Source of the DNA: Pricia mediterranea
GTDB taxonomy: Bacteria > Bacteroidota > Bacteroidia > Flavobacteriales > Flavobacteriaceae
Direction of reading: 5' to 3'
DNA: 64,000 nt
NCBI RefSeq assembly: GCF_032248455.1
Contig: NZ_JAVTTP010000001.1
Location: forward strand, 310,001-374,000
In this document: piece after piece, positions 45,772-55,301 of the stretch
Position numbering within the stretch: position 1 is the stretch's first letter
Layout: each line of letters begins with the position of its first letter
Program-made: the position numbers and the translations under genes
The notes under the pieces: model-generated
Told to the model about the DNA's origin: nothing
Seen by the model: only the letters and a program-made list of their open reading frames with translations
Database searches by the model: none

Positions 45772-48003
45772 ATGAAGAAATATATACTCACTCTATTTAC
45801 TATTATCGCATTCGGTGCTCTTCATGCCCACGAACTCAGCGGCACCGTAACCTCGGAAGACGCCAAGGCCCTTGAAGGGGTCGGGGTCTATAACAAGTCC
45901 ACCGGCGCATACACCTATACCAACGTTTCGGGCTATTTCGAGCTTGACGATATTTCCGTCGGCGATATCGTTCGATTCTACAGCCTTGGATATCTGACCC
46001 AACAGGTGACGGTTACCGAAAATCAACTGGACGGCACCGTTAATATCACCATGATCGAATCGGCGGTATCGCTCGATCAGGTCGTTCTGGTCTCCAAAGT
46101 GAACGCGATGAGCAATTTCGTCAACGTCGATATCAAGACCAACCCCGTGAAATCATCGCAGGAAATCCTGCGTAAGGTACCGGGACTCATCATCGGCCAA
46201 CATGCCGGCGGCGGAAAAGCGGAGCAGATTTTTTTGCGCGGCTTCGATATCGACCATGGCACCGATGTTGCCATCGATGTCGATGGCATGCCCGTAAACA
46301 TGGTTTCGCATGCCCACGGTCAAGGGTATTCGGATATGCATTTTATCATTCCCGAGACCATCGATAATATCGACTTCGGAAAGGGACCCTATTATGCCTA
46401 TAAGGGAAACTTCAATACCGCTGGCTATATCGACCTCAAACTTCGGAAACAAATCGATAAAAATACCGTCTCCTTGGAAGCGGGCCAGTTCAATACCCTT
46501 CGTACGATGGGGATGTTCAAGGTGGCGGAAAGCGATTTTAGCAATGCCTATGTGGCTTCCGAGCTCGTGCTGACCGACGGTCCCTTCGAATCTTCGCAAA
46601 ATTTTAACCGCATCAATCTGATGGGACGTTATAATTATAGCAATCGCGTAGACCAGGACCTAACGCTTACCCTGTCGCACTTTCAGAGCAAATGGGATGC
46701 ATCGGGACAGATTCCCCAGCGGGCCATCGACCAGGGATTGATAGGCAGGTTCGGGGCCATCGACGATACCGAGGGTGGGAAGACGAGCCGATCGAACCTT
46801 TTGATCAATCATACCAACCAGCTCGATGAGCATTCAAGCGTACGGTCAAAAGCCTACATTTCAAAATACGATTTCGAGCTATTCTCGAACTTTACCTTCT
46901 TCTTGGAAGATCCGGTAAATGGCGACCAGATACGCCAATACGAAGATCGTACGATCATCGGCGCGGAGACCGCCTATGCACATTCGATCCATGTGGGCGA
47001 CCATGACTCCCAATTGAAATATGAGGCAGGCATCGGGTTTCGCTACGACGATGTCAACGACGTTCAGCTCTCCCGTACCGCCGACCGTCAGATGTTGTTG
47101 GAACGATTGGCCTACGGGAATGTCGACGAGGTAAACGGTTATGGATTTTTTGACCTCACCTATAAGAGAAACAAATGGACTATCAATCCCGGATTGCGTT
47201 TGGATTATTTCAAATTTGACTATGTCAACCTATTAACGGAGACCTATGATTCCAATAGTCAGGACAAACTGTTTTTAGGCCCTAAGCTGAACGTAATCTA
47301 TGCTCCGAGTCCCTCTGTGCAGCTATTCGCCAAATCGGGCATCGGATTCCACTCCAACGACACGAGAGTCGTCATCGCAGATACCGGGGAAGATATTTTG
47401 CCGCTGGCCTTCGGCGCGGACCTGGGCACGATCCTGAAGCCCATCGACAAATTGGTCGTTAATGCCGCCTTGTGGACCCTGTTTTTGCAGCAGGAATTCG
47501 TATATGTCGGGGATGCCGGCATCGTCGAACCCAGCGGGAAAACACGTAGGTACGGGGTTGACCTTGGCTTGCGCTATCAATTGACCGATGGGCTGTACGC
47601 CAACGGCGACATCAACTATACCCATGCCCGAAGTACGGAAGAGCCCGATGGGGAAAACTATATCCCTTTAGCCCCAGAACTCACTTCTTCAGCGGGACTG
47701 TCGTTTAGGGATATTCATAAATTTTCAGGTGGTATCAGCTATCGTTATGTCAAAGATCGGCCAGCCAACGAAGATAATTCAATTGTCGCGGAAGGCTATT
47801 TCGTGACCGACCTGAACCTCAACTACTCACACAAAAACTGGACGTTGGGCATCATCATCGAGAATCTCTTCGACACCGAATGGAACGAGACCCAGTTCGC
47901 CACGGAAAGCCGACTGTTCAATGAACCACAATCTGTCGAGGAAATCCATTTTACCCCCGGTATCCCTTTTTATCTGAGGGGGAAAATTTCGGTAACATTT
48001 TGA
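45772..48003 (+). CDS. TonB-dependent outer-membrane receptor
   Basis: 743 residues. Signal peptide 1-19 (ends GALHA), a carboxypeptidase-regulatory-like domain (about 20-105; SGTVTSEDAKALEGVGVY), a plug (about 110-230; AHGQGYSDMHFIIPE, the His-containing loop typical of one metal-receptor subgroup), and a 22-strand barrel ending in terminal Phe (ISVTF). It would import a metal complex with TonB energy. No SusD-like partner follows, so it is not a polysaccharide-utilisation pair. A clear terminator follows at 48026. Placed right after the NRPS operon, it is the natural candidate receptor for the peptide product or the metal itself. Confidence 0.9.
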   Translation: MKKYILTLFTIIAFGALHAHELSGTVTSEDAKALEGVGVYNKSTGAYTYTNVSGYFELDDISVGDIVRFYSLGYLTQQVTVTENQLDGTVNITMIESAVSLDQVVLVSKVNAMSNFVNVDIKTNPVKSSQEILRKVPGLIIGQHAGGGKAEQIFLRGFDIDHGTDVAIDVDGMPVNMVSHAHGQGYSDMHFIIPETIDNIDFGKGPYYAYKGNFNTAGYIDLKLRKQIDKNTVSLEAGQFNTLRTMGMFKVAESDFSNAYVASELVLTDGPFESSQNFNRINLMGRYNYSNRVDQDLTLTLSHFQSKWDASGQIPQRAIDQGLIGRFGAIDDTEGGKTSRSNLLINHTNQLDEHSSVRSKAYISKYDFELFSNFTFFLEDPVNGDQIRQYEDRTIIGAETAYAHSIHVGDHDSQLKYEAGIGFRYDDVNDVQLSRTADRQMLLERLAYGNVDEVNGYGFFDLTYKRNKWTINPGLRLDYFKFDYVNLLTETYDSNSQDKLFLGPKLNVIYAPSPSVQLFAKSGIGFHSNDTRVVIADTGEDILPLAFGADLGTILKPIDKLVVNAALWTLFLQQEFVYVGDAGIVEPSGKTRRYGVDLGLRYQLTDGLYANGDINYTHARSTEEPDGENYIPLAPELTSSAGLSFRDIHKFSGGISYRYVKDRPANEDNSIVAEGYFVTDLNLNYSHKNWTLGIIIENLFDTEWNETQFATESRLFNEPQSVEEIHFTPGIPFYLRGKISVTF

Positions 48004-48025
48004 AACTTTGAGATAGAACAATGTC

Positions 48026-48065
48026 AGCAGGGTACACGTATACCAAGGTATCCTGCTCTTTTTTT
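48026..48065 (+). terminator. Rho-independent terminator after the TonB receptor gene
   Basis: AGCAGGGTAC (48026-48035) pairs with GTATCCTGCT (48048-48057), ten pairs with one G-T wobble, followed by C and seven T. It lies 23 bp after the stop at 48003. Confidence 0.85.
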
Positions 48066-48296
48066 GTTCTTCCCCGGTCTCCAATTCCATTTCATACCTG
48101 ACCTTTTGAACCCACAACGCAAAATCCAGTACACGATACCCAGTCCCTAATATCTGATATTTAATACACGATACTGAATACTGCCTGTTCAACACACCAT
48201 ACACAGTAGGCACACCACCCACTAATTTTCAGTCTTACCTCTTACGTCTAACAGTCTTACATCTTTTTAAACTATCTTCGCCGCTTATACCAAAAT
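48066..48296. other. Repeat-rich intergenic spacer before the RNA helicase gene
   Basis: It holds decayed direct words (tacacgata, aatacacgatactgaatac, gtcttac). No gene. The helicase promoter was not recognised. Confidence 0.4.
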
Positions 48297-49595
48297 ATGA
48301 CATTTAAAGAACTCGGGTTGGCCGAACCCATTTTAAAAGCGGTCGAGAAAGAAGGATACACCCATCCCACCCCCATACAGGAAAAAGCGATTCCCATTCT
48401 ACTTCGCGGAAAAGACCTTTTGGGCGTAGCCCAGACCGGCACCGGAAAAACTGCTGCTTTCGGTATTCCCATTCTCAATTATCTGCACAATTCCCAAAAC
48501 GGCCAATCCGGTAAACGGCGAATCAAAGCCTTGGTGGTGACGCCTACCCGAGAACTGGCTATTCAAATCGGAGAAAGTTTTACGGCGTACGGCCGGTATA
48601 CCAACCTTAAGACCACCGTCATCTTCGGTGGCGTAAAACAAGGTAGCCAGACCCGGGCCTTAGATCGAGGGGTAGATATTTTGGTCGCCACTCCCGGGAG
48701 GTTGTTGGACCTTATGGGCCAAGGCTATATCTCTTTCCGCGACCTGGAGTTCGCGGTGTTGGACGAGGCCGACCAGATGTTGGACATGGGCTTTATTCAC
48801 GATATCAAAAAAATTATCGCCAAACTGCCCCCAAAACGCCAATCCCTTTTCTTTTCGGCTACCATGCCGAAATCCATCGTGGACCTGTCCCGAAAAATAC
48901 TTGGTGATTTTGAACGGGTGACCATCAAGCCGGAGCAGCCTACCGCTGAAAAGGTCGACCAGGGGGTGTATTTTGTATCTAAAATAAACAAGGTCAAACT
49001 ACTGAAGCACATCGTTACGGAACGGCCTGAGGCTTCCGTTCTCGTATTTTCCAGAACCAAGCACGGAGCCAACAAAATAGTAAAGAAACTGGCCCAGGGC
49101 GACATCCGCTCCGCAGCCATTCACGGCAACAAGTCCCAAGCCGCTCGGCAGAAGGCCTTAGGCGCGTTCAAGGAGGGAAAGCTACGGATATTGATCGCCA
49201 CCGATATTGCCGCGCGCGGTATCGATGTCGAAGCCTTGGATTTGGTCATAAATTACGATTTGCCGAATGTACCCGAAACCTACGTACACCGAATTGGCCG
49301 TACGGGGCGGGCCGATGCCAGTGGAATGGCGCTATCTTTTTGCGACAAGGAAGAGAGGCCGTACTTAAAGGATATCGAAAAATTGATCAAACAAGAGGTA
49401 CCCCGAATGCCGGAACATCAGTTCGTCGATGGGGATGAGGAAGATGCTACGGAGCCGGAACCCCGACGGAAGCAGAACCCCGACCGCAACCGTTCAAGAA
49501 ATCGCACCCGGAGCCGTTCTAACTATCGTGGCGGTACGTCAAGGAACAGAAGCCGGAACCGTAAGGATAGCAACAAGTCGCGAGGAAGGAACTAA
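48297..49595 (+). CDS. DEAD-box RNA helicase (RhlE type)
   Basis: 432 residues, cytosolic. All SF2 motifs: Q motif TPIQEKAIP (about 23-31), AQTGTGKTAAFG, PTRELA, ATPGRLLDL, DEAD (VLDEADQMLD), SAT, and in domain 2 IATDIAARGID and YVHRIGRTGRAD. The C-terminal 50 residues are a basic RNA-binding tail rich in Arg, Ser and Asn (RNRSRNRTRS). Typical of cold-adapted RhlE-like helicases in ribosome assembly or RNA turnover. Monocistronic. Confidence 0.93.
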   Translation: MTFKELGLAEPILKAVEKEGYTHPTPIQEKAIPILLRGKDLLGVAQTGTGKTAAFGIPILNYLHNSQNGQSGKRRIKALVVTPTRELAIQIGESFTAYGRYTNLKTTVIFGGVKQGSQTRALDRGVDILVATPGRLLDLMGQGYISFRDLEFAVLDEADQMLDMGFIHDIKKIIAKLPPKRQSLFFSATMPKSIVDLSRKILGDFERVTIKPEQPTAEKVDQGVYFVSKINKVKLLKHIVTERPEASVLVFSRTKHGANKIVKKLAQGDIRSAAIHGNKSQAARQKALGAFKEGKLRILIATDIAARGIDVEALDLVINYDLPNVPETYVHRIGRTGRADASGMALSFCDKEERPYLKDIEKLIKQEVPRMPEHQFVDGDEEDATEPEPRRKQNPDRNRSRNRTRSRSNYRGGTSRNRSRNRKDSNKSRGRN

Positions 49596-49611
49596 CACGG
49601 CTTACAAGATT

Positions 49612-50349
49612 TCAGACCCGCCGAATACGACTTAACAAGCGTTCTCTGTACGACTTGCTGATCGGGATGACTTTTCGGCCGATTTCCAAATGGCCGTCCC
49701 CAATGACATCCAGTTTTGAAATATTTACCATATACGACCGATGAACACGCATAAAAAAGGCTGCTGGCAGCTTTTCTTCCAAAACTTTTAATGTGCTGGC
49801 CAGCAGGTACGCGGAAGAAAGGGTTTTTATGTTCGAGTAATTCCGATCCGCTTCGATATACAGTATATCTTCCAATAATAGTTTTTCCATTTTTCCGTTG
49901 TGCCTGATAAAGATACGGTCTTCCAACACCTGCAGTTCCGGCATTGGCACCTTCGGGTCAGCCATTTCCTTTCCTTGTTCCACGACCAGTGCTAGGGCCC
50001 GTTGTAGGTTTAGTCGGTTGAAGGGTTTAGTAATAAAAGCCCAAGGCCGCGTCTGTTTGGCTTTTAAAAAAGTAGTTTCATCGCTGTTCGCGGTCAAATA
50101 AATTATGGGAATCTGATTTTCGCTGTGAATGGCCGAAACGGTCTCAATACCGTTCAGCTTTCCGTTTAAGTTAATGTCCATCAAGATGATATCGGGGGGA
50201 TTGGCCAGGGCATGGGACACCGCTTCCTCCCCACGCGATTCGATACCCGTAACCTCATATCCCAATTGGGTCAACTGCAACGATAGGTTGGCCGCGATGA
50301 CCATATCGTCTTCAACAATCAAGATACGGGTTGCATGCTCCATGGTCAT
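49612..50349 (-). CDS. LytTR-family response regulator
   Basis: 245 residues. Receiver domain (about 6-120): RILIVEDDMVIAANL, phospho-Asp in ILMDINLNG, Thr/Lys in TANSD and TKPFN. LytTR DNA-binding domain from about 150 (LLEDILYIEADRNYS, MRVHRSYMVN). I chose ATG 50349, which overlaps the histidine kinase stop by 4 bp (ATGA); ATG 50343 is also possible. It is the partner of the kinase directly upstream. Confidence 0.92.
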   Translation of the reverse strand: MTMEHATRILIVEDDMVIAANLSLQLTQLGYEVTGIESRGEEAVSHALANPPDIILMDINLNGKLNGIETVSAIHSENQIPIIYLTANSDETTFLKAKQTRPWAFITKPFNRLNLQRALALVVEQGKEMADPKVPMPELQVLEDRIFIRHNGKMEKLLLEDILYIEADRNYSNIKTLSSAYLLASTLKVLEEKLPAAFFMRVHRSYMVNISKLDVIGDGHLEIGRKVIPISKSYRERLLSRIRRV

Positions 50350-52304
50350 GCCGCTTTTTTGGATTGGAATCGAATGCATACCGAGGTGCCCTTATGGGTA
50401 TTCAACACCATTCTGCCCTCCAGTTGTTTGGTCAATAACCGAATGAGCTGGGTGCCAAATCCCGTCCCCGGTATATTGTTGTGGGCCTGCATCCCCACCC
50501 CATCGTCGGTAACATCGAGCTTAAGCTGGTCATCTGTTTTTTCCAGACTGATGTGAATGTTCCCTTTTTGTCCGTCCGGAAATGCATATTTTAAGGAGTT
50601 CGTCAGCAATTCGTTGACGATAAGCCCCACGGGAATCGCCATATCGACATCAAGTTCACATGCATCCATTGCCACATCGATACAAATCCGCTTTTCCATT
50701 CCGTAGGCATCGACGATGTAATCGGCCAGATTTCTAAAATAATCCTTCATTTCCACCGCCGCCAAATTCTTGCCCATATACAATTTTTGATGGATCATGC
50801 CCATACTCTGTACTCGGTGCCTGCTTTCGGCCATGGCGTTCAGGACATCGGTGTCATTGATCTGTGCGGACTGTAGCGATAAGAGGCTCGACACGATTTC
50901 CAGGTTGTTTTTGACCCGATGATGTATCTCCTTCAACAAAAACTCCTTTTCCGTGTTCTGTTTTTGGAGTATACGATTCTTTTTACGATTGTTCGAAATG
51001 GCCTTGTACGCCAGTAACAGAAATAAGAGCAACAGTACGGCAATAACAATAATCAAAGTTTGCCGAGCCTTCTGTTTTTGAATCAGATTTTCTTGGAGCG
51101 TAATGGTGCCTTCCTTATCGGCCACCTCGAATTCGGTGCGGAGCAGGGAAATGCGTTGATCCGCCTCTGCGGTAAAGATTCTGCTCTTCAAGGTGTCGTA
51201 CTCGGCGAAGGCCCGGTAAGCCTTCTGGTACTCATGGTTCCCGGCATAGGCTTTCCCCAATGCCTCGTATGCCTGGCTCAAGTAGTACTCGTCGCCAAAA
51301 TTGTCAGTGGCGATATGGATGCACTTTTGCAAACTTTCTATGGCGGCCTCAAAATTAGCTTGCTTGTTTCGAAGTTTTCCGATGGAGAGCCATGAGCGCA
51401 TAACCATAAAATTATTTTCGAGCAGTTCGGCATATTTTATGGCACTCATACCGGCCCGGTCCGCTTTTTCGAAAGTACCCAAATAAGCGTACAGATCGAC
51501 CAAGGAGATATACACGTCGCTCAGGTTATTGTAAAAACCGTAGCGCTCCCCGATAACGATGGCGTGTTCATAGTATTTACGGGCATTTTCAAAATCGTTT
51601 AACGCTAAATAATTATTGCCCACTACGTAGAGCGTAAAATCGTAATCGAGATCGGTGATGCCCCGTTCCTCAAAAATCTGTACCGATTTTAGTCCATATT
51701 CCAGTCCGGTTTCGAATTTGGACTGCTTCCAGAACAGGTTGCTTAAATCACTATAGGCCAATGCTTTGGCCTTCATATCATCTAATTTTTTTCCCAGTTC
51801 AAGAGATTGCAGCGCATGGTCTGCCGCTTTGTCCAACTGCCCCCTGCGTTCATAAACGTAGCCCAATTGGGTGTGCAAAAAGGCTAGGTCGCTCTCGCAG
51901 ACCTTGTTGTAGGCCTCCCGGAGCACGGTTTCGGCACTGTCCAATTTTTCCATCCGCAGCAGGATGGCCCCTTGGGTAATCTGAAACCTTCCTTCCCACA
52001 AGGTGTTTTTTTTAGCGGCCGTCAACTGCAATCCCTTTCGGGTAAATCCCATCCCTTTAAACAGATTTCTAGTGTGCCAATAATAGGCGAGATCGTTGAG
52101 CATTGAAAATTGAAGGGAATCTGGAGTGGCTTTATCGTAGGATTTCTCCAACTTGGCTAAGTAAGAAATTCCGAAGTTATCTGTATCTACGAATACCCTT
52201 TTGTAAGGCTTTTCGCTGTTCAGGTCAATAAATTGGGCAAAGGCAGAGTAGCAATTCAGGAAAGAAAAGATAAAAAGGCAAACGGCTTTTGGAGAAAAGC
52301 GCAT
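50346..52304 (-). CDS. TPR-containing sensor histidine kinase (HisKA_2 type)
   Basis: 652 residues. Signal peptide 1-23 (ends SAFA). About seven TPR-like helical pairs (about 90-380; for example AYVYERRGQLDKAADHALQS-type repeats) sense in the periplasm. One transmembrane helix lies near 415-437 (IIVIAVLLLLFLLLAY). Then KEIHHRVKNNLEIVSSLLSLQ, the phospho-acceptor region of HisKA_2/HWE kinases, and a HATPase with NELLTNSLKYAF and DDGVGM. It overlaps the LytTR regulator by 4 bp. Signal unknown. Confidence 0.92.
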   Translation of the reverse strand: MRFSPKAVCLFIFSFLNCYSAFAQFIDLNSEKPYKRVFVDTDNFGISYLAKLEKSYDKATPDSLQFSMLNDLAYYWHTRNLFKGMGFTRKGLQLTAAKKNTLWEGRFQITQGAILLRMEKLDSAETVLREAYNKVCESDLAFLHTQLGYVYERRGQLDKAADHALQSLELGKKLDDMKAKALAYSDLSNLFWKQSKFETGLEYGLKSVQIFEERGITDLDYDFTLYVVGNNYLALNDFENARKYYEHAIVIGERYGFYNNLSDVYISLVDLYAYLGTFEKADRAGMSAIKYAELLENNFMVMRSWLSIGKLRNKQANFEAAIESLQKCIHIATDNFGDEYYLSQAYEALGKAYAGNHEYQKAYRAFAEYDTLKSRIFTAEADQRISLLRTEFEVADKEGTITLQENLIQKQKARQTLIIVIAVLLLLFLLLAYKAISNNRKKNRILQKQNTEKEFLLKEIHHRVKNNLEIVSSLLSLQSAQINDTDVLNAMAESRHRVQSMGMIHQKLYMGKNLAAVEMKDYFRNLADYIVDAYGMEKRICIDVAMDACELDVDMAIPVGLIVNELLTNSLKYAFPDGQKGNIHISLEKTDDQLKLDVTDDGVGMQAHNNIPGTGFGTQLIRLLTKQLEGRMVLNTHKGTSVCIRFQSKKAA

Positions 52305-52355
52305 TAATTCTCGGTTTGGTCATTGGCCGGGGGAAGAACGCAATTGTTAAATGTA

Positions 52356-52363
52356 CAAAATTA
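52356..52363 (-). promoter_or_regulatory. Candidate -7 element TAATTTTG of the kinase operon
   Basis: Exact TAnnTTTG on minus, 52 bp before the histidine kinase start. No clear -33 TTG. Confidence 0.4.
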
Positions 52364-52516
52364 TTCCCTGATATTGTTCGGATAACTGAAAAACAAGCTT
52401 CGGACAGTAAATGCTGGCGTTCGTCCTTATCCGTATGGCAAATACATCCAAATAAATTTTATTAGTGCCAGATTCAGAAAAGCGAATGTATCCGGTATCA
52501 ACGAAACTCTGTTACT

Positions 52517-53047
52517 ATGAAGAAATCGAATTTGTTTTCTGTAACGGTCTTTTTGCTTCTGTTGGTGCATTGTATTGATCCTGCGAAAAAGAAACCGGTC
52601 AAGGCCGATGCCGTCACTATAGAACAACGGTTGAAAATGGCCAGTAAAAATTATTTAAAGGCATGGAGCGATCAAGACAGTAATTTGCTACAAGCCACAG
52701 CCATAAGGAACACGGTACGGAACGTCAACGGGAAAATTGTTTCGAGCAACCGATCGGGATTGTCGGAAACCATGGAGTTTTGGCACACGGCGATGCCCGA
52801 TTTCAAGATAGTCGAACGGGAAATCATAGTGGTAGAAAACAGAACTTACACCAATTGGACCTGTACCGGAACGAATACAGGTATGTTGGGAGACAATCCA
52901 CCAACAGGCAAAAAAAGCATAACCGAGGGCTTTAGTATCCTAACATTTGACGACCAAGGAAAACTGGTACACGAAACCGCCTATTTTGACGTAATGGGCA
53001 CGATGGAAGATTGGGGATATTCGATGGTCGCACCGATAATGGAGTGA
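52517..53047 (+). CDS. SnoaL/NTF2-like lipoprotein (ester cyclase-type)
   Basis: 176 residues. An N-terminal lipoprotein signal (hydrophobic 7-18 then LLVHC, Cys19) anchors it to a membrane. The rest is an NTF2-like alpha+beta cone, about 35-176: YLKAWSDQDSNLL, FWHTAMPDFKIVEREIIVV and TEGFSILTFDDQGKLVHE, as in SnoaL-like ester cyclases or steroid-isomerase folds. Catalytic residues cannot be assigned. It opens a run of related small proteins on plus. Confidence 0.82.
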   Translation: MKKSNLFSVTVFLLLLVHCIDPAKKKPVKADAVTIEQRLKMASKNYLKAWSDQDSNLLQATAIRNTVRNVNGKIVSSNRSGLSETMEFWHTAMPDFKIVEREIIVVENRTYTNWTCTGTNTGMLGDNPPTGKKSITEGFSILTFDDQGKLVHETAYFDVMGTMEDWGYSMVAPIME

Positions 53048-53121
53048 GGGGTTTTGAGGGGGCCATGCTTCCGAGACTGGCGTACTCCCCTTCCGAATAA
53101 GTTACGAAATATGAATGGTAG

Positions 53122-53240
53122 ACAGGCAGGCCGACAGTTTTGGGGGAAACTGAATGGTAGAACAGAGAGTAGGTTTATTTGAATTAGCGTTTTAATGACC
53201 AATTTCGATTTTACACCATTATCAGGCCTGCCTGTTTTTT
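53122..53240 (+). repeat. Inverted repeat ACAGGCAGGCC ... GGCCTGCCTGT plus T tract
   Basis: Arms at 53122-53132 and 53225-53235, an 11-bp perfect inverted pair 92 bp apart. The downstream arm runs into six T. It may be a bidirectional terminator or a small mobile palindrome. No gene lies between the arms. Confidence 0.5.
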
Positions 53241-53299
53241 AAAATGACGTTCGAATACGAAACCAATTAAATATTCTTCTAACTAAAATCAATACTGTT

Positions 53300-54265
53300 A
53301 TGAAAGCAAAAAATACACTTTTCGTGCTTGCCTTTTTAAGCCTTCCGGCCCTATTCGCCCAAAAGAAAACGAACGGGAAAATCTATATCGAACACCCGGC
53401 AATTAACGTGGTGCAGAATTTCGTAAAAGCTTCCGTGGCCGGAGACACCACCCAATTGGTTCAATATATGGCCGAGGACTTCACGGCGTATAATGGTACC
53501 TCTGACGACCCCTTGGGACAAAGCATGGATCAAGAAGCCTATATAAGGAATGTCATGCTCTATCACGATCAGCTCGATTATTATTCGATCGAACCGTTCC
53601 CTGGTTCCTATCCAGATGCGCTTGAGTATAAGGAAAGGGAACAGGAAAACCTTACCACCGTTCTGACCTGGAACCAAGTTAAAGGAGTCCATAAAACCAC
53701 GGGAGTAAAAATCGATGCCGCGGCGCATCGCCAATATGACGTTACCAAGGATGATAAAATCAAAAGGATCATTACCTACAGCAACGGGGGTGTCATCGAT
53801 GAGATTAGGGCAAGCTTTGCGGACCGGACCAATGGCACCATATACAACCACCACGACAACATCAATACCGTGAGAAAAATGGTGTATGCCCTGGAAAAGG
53901 GGGATATGGAAAAAGTCTACAGTTTTTTCGATAAGGATGCCCGGTTCGGCAATCTCAGCTCGTTCAAGACCCGGGGAGTTTCTTTGGAGGAACAAAAGGC
54001 GCTCGATAAAAAAGTTTTGGAGCAATTTGAGATCAAGCATATTGAGATGTCGGGATATCCGGACTATCTGGAATACGAGATGGACAACGGACGGGTCGTA
54101 CAATCGTGGTGGAATTTTCAGTTGATCAGAAAATCGGATAAGATGGCCATCGAACTCCCCATGTTTTACCTCCATGATTTTGACGGGGAAGGAAAGATTA
54201 TCCGTGAGGCCGCCTATTATAACGAAAAACTAATGGAGCAGCCAGTCAAAGTAGCCAGTAACTAA
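53300..54265 (+). CDS. Secreted tandem NTF2-like protein
   Basis: 321 residues. Signal peptide 1-20 (ends ALFAQ). Two NTF2/SnoaL-like domains in series: about 30-165 (VVQNFVKASVAGDTTQLVQYM) and about 185-315 (TVRKMVYALEKGDMEKVYSFFDKDARF). Each starts with the helix that precedes the cone. Likely periplasmic or outer-membrane-facing. No enzymatic assignment. It follows a lipoprotein of the same fold and precedes a NIPSNAP-like protein. Confidence 0.82.
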   Translation: MKAKNTLFVLAFLSLPALFAQKKTNGKIYIEHPAINVVQNFVKASVAGDTTQLVQYMAEDFTAYNGTSDDPLGQSMDQEAYIRNVMLYHDQLDYYSIEPFPGSYPDALEYKEREQENLTTVLTWNQVKGVHKTTGVKIDAAAHRQYDVTKDDKIKRIITYSNGGVIDEIRASFADRTNGTIYNHHDNINTVRKMVYALEKGDMEKVYSFFDKDARFGNLSSFKTRGVSLEEQKALDKKVLEQFEIKHIEMSGYPDYLEYEMDNGRVVQSWWNFQLIRKSDKMAIELPMFYLHDFDGEGKIIREAAYYNEKLMEQPVKVASN

Positions 54266-54321
54266 CAGAGCAATACTAACCTGTCGACCGCCCGATGGAG
54301 GGAGACACAACCTTTATCATT

Positions 54322-55092
54322 ATGAAAAAAGCAATTCTTTTAATGCTTCTAGTACCTCTAATGGCACTGGCGCAAAGTGAAAACGAGTATCTGATTTTTG
54401 AAACTGCAATTCTGACACCGAACCCGACCCAGATAGCCCAATTTGAAAAAGGGTTGGCGGCCCACAATAAAAAATTCCACGGGGATGGGCCCTACGGCGC
54501 AAGGATCTACTGGATCAGTAGCGGACCGAACACCGGTAGTTATAACTGGACGATGGGCCCCCTCCCGTGGAGTGCCCTTGACGGCCGTCCCGGAGAAGAA
54601 GAAGGCCACGATGCCGATTGGAACTCCAATGTGCTGGCCTACGTTGCCCCAGGCAGTGGTACTACGGGCTATTGGAAACATGAAACTCACGTAAGCCGAT
54701 TTTCCAAAGATTTCACCATCAAAAACATGCTGGTGGACTATCATGACATTACAAGGGGCAAGGGCAAAGAGGCCATGGCACTCGTAGAAAAAATAGGAAA
54801 GGTCTATGCCGAAAAATTCCCTGATGAAACCTATGGTATCTATACCAATCAATTGAGCAGTACCAAGGAGGGCAGGGACCTCGTAGTCATTTCTTTTTTT
54901 GACAAATCGGCCTGGATGGGCGAAGACAACGAATTTGCGGCGAAATACGATGAAGTACATGGAGAAGGCGGTTTTGAACAATTCCTTCAAGACTGGTATG
55001 CCGTTACCGAAGGCGGGGAATCTGAATTGTGGCTGTTCCGTCCCGAGTTGAGCGGTATAAATGGCAAGGTCGACGTTGCGGATCGTAAATAA
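54322..55092 (+). CDS. Secreted protein with dimeric alpha-beta barrel-like repeats, unknown function
   Basis: 256 residues from ATG 54322 (MKKAILLMLLVPLMALAQS); the upstream start would include no signal peptide context. Signal peptide 1-18. Motifs: TPNPTQIAQFEKGLAAHNKKFH and KGKEAMALVEKIGKVYAEKFP, two helix patterns suggesting two ferredoxin-like (NIPSNAP/EthD) repeats. The C-terminal peptide from ESELWLFRP to the stop is repeated as a remnant at 55862-55945. The family is not one I can name firmly. Confidence 0.75.
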   Translation: MKKAILLMLLVPLMALAQSENEYLIFETAILTPNPTQIAQFEKGLAAHNKKFHGDGPYGARIYWISSGPNTGSYNWTMGPLPWSALDGRPGEEEGHDADWNSNVLAYVAPGSGTTGYWKHETHVSRFSKDFTIKNMLVDYHDITRGKGKEAMALVEKIGKVYAEKFPDETYGIYTNQLSSTKEGRDLVVISFFDKSAWMGEDNEFAAKYDEVHGEGGFEQFLQDWYAVTEGGESELWLFRPELSGINGKVDVADRK

Positions 55093-55301
55093 AACAACCC
55101 TACAGCTGATCGAACCAGGGAAGAAGATGCCAGCAACTAGCCTCTTCACTAGTTTATTCCATGACCGTCCGGATGGGCCGGGAAGCATCACGTTCGGCAG
55201 GGAGTTTAGGCGGCAACATGACCAAAGATCTGAGACCGGGTGAAAAAAATGCCACCGTATTTAAAACCTGTCAGGCTTGACAAACAAAGAATATTTAAAC
55301 G

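Noticed and set aside
53351-54175. 274-codon minus-strand frame
   Set aside because: Antisense to the tandem NTF2-like gene, which has signal peptide and domain support.
54358-55191. 277-codon minus-strand frame
   Set aside because: Antisense to a gene with a clear signal peptide on plus; the minus product shows no domain.
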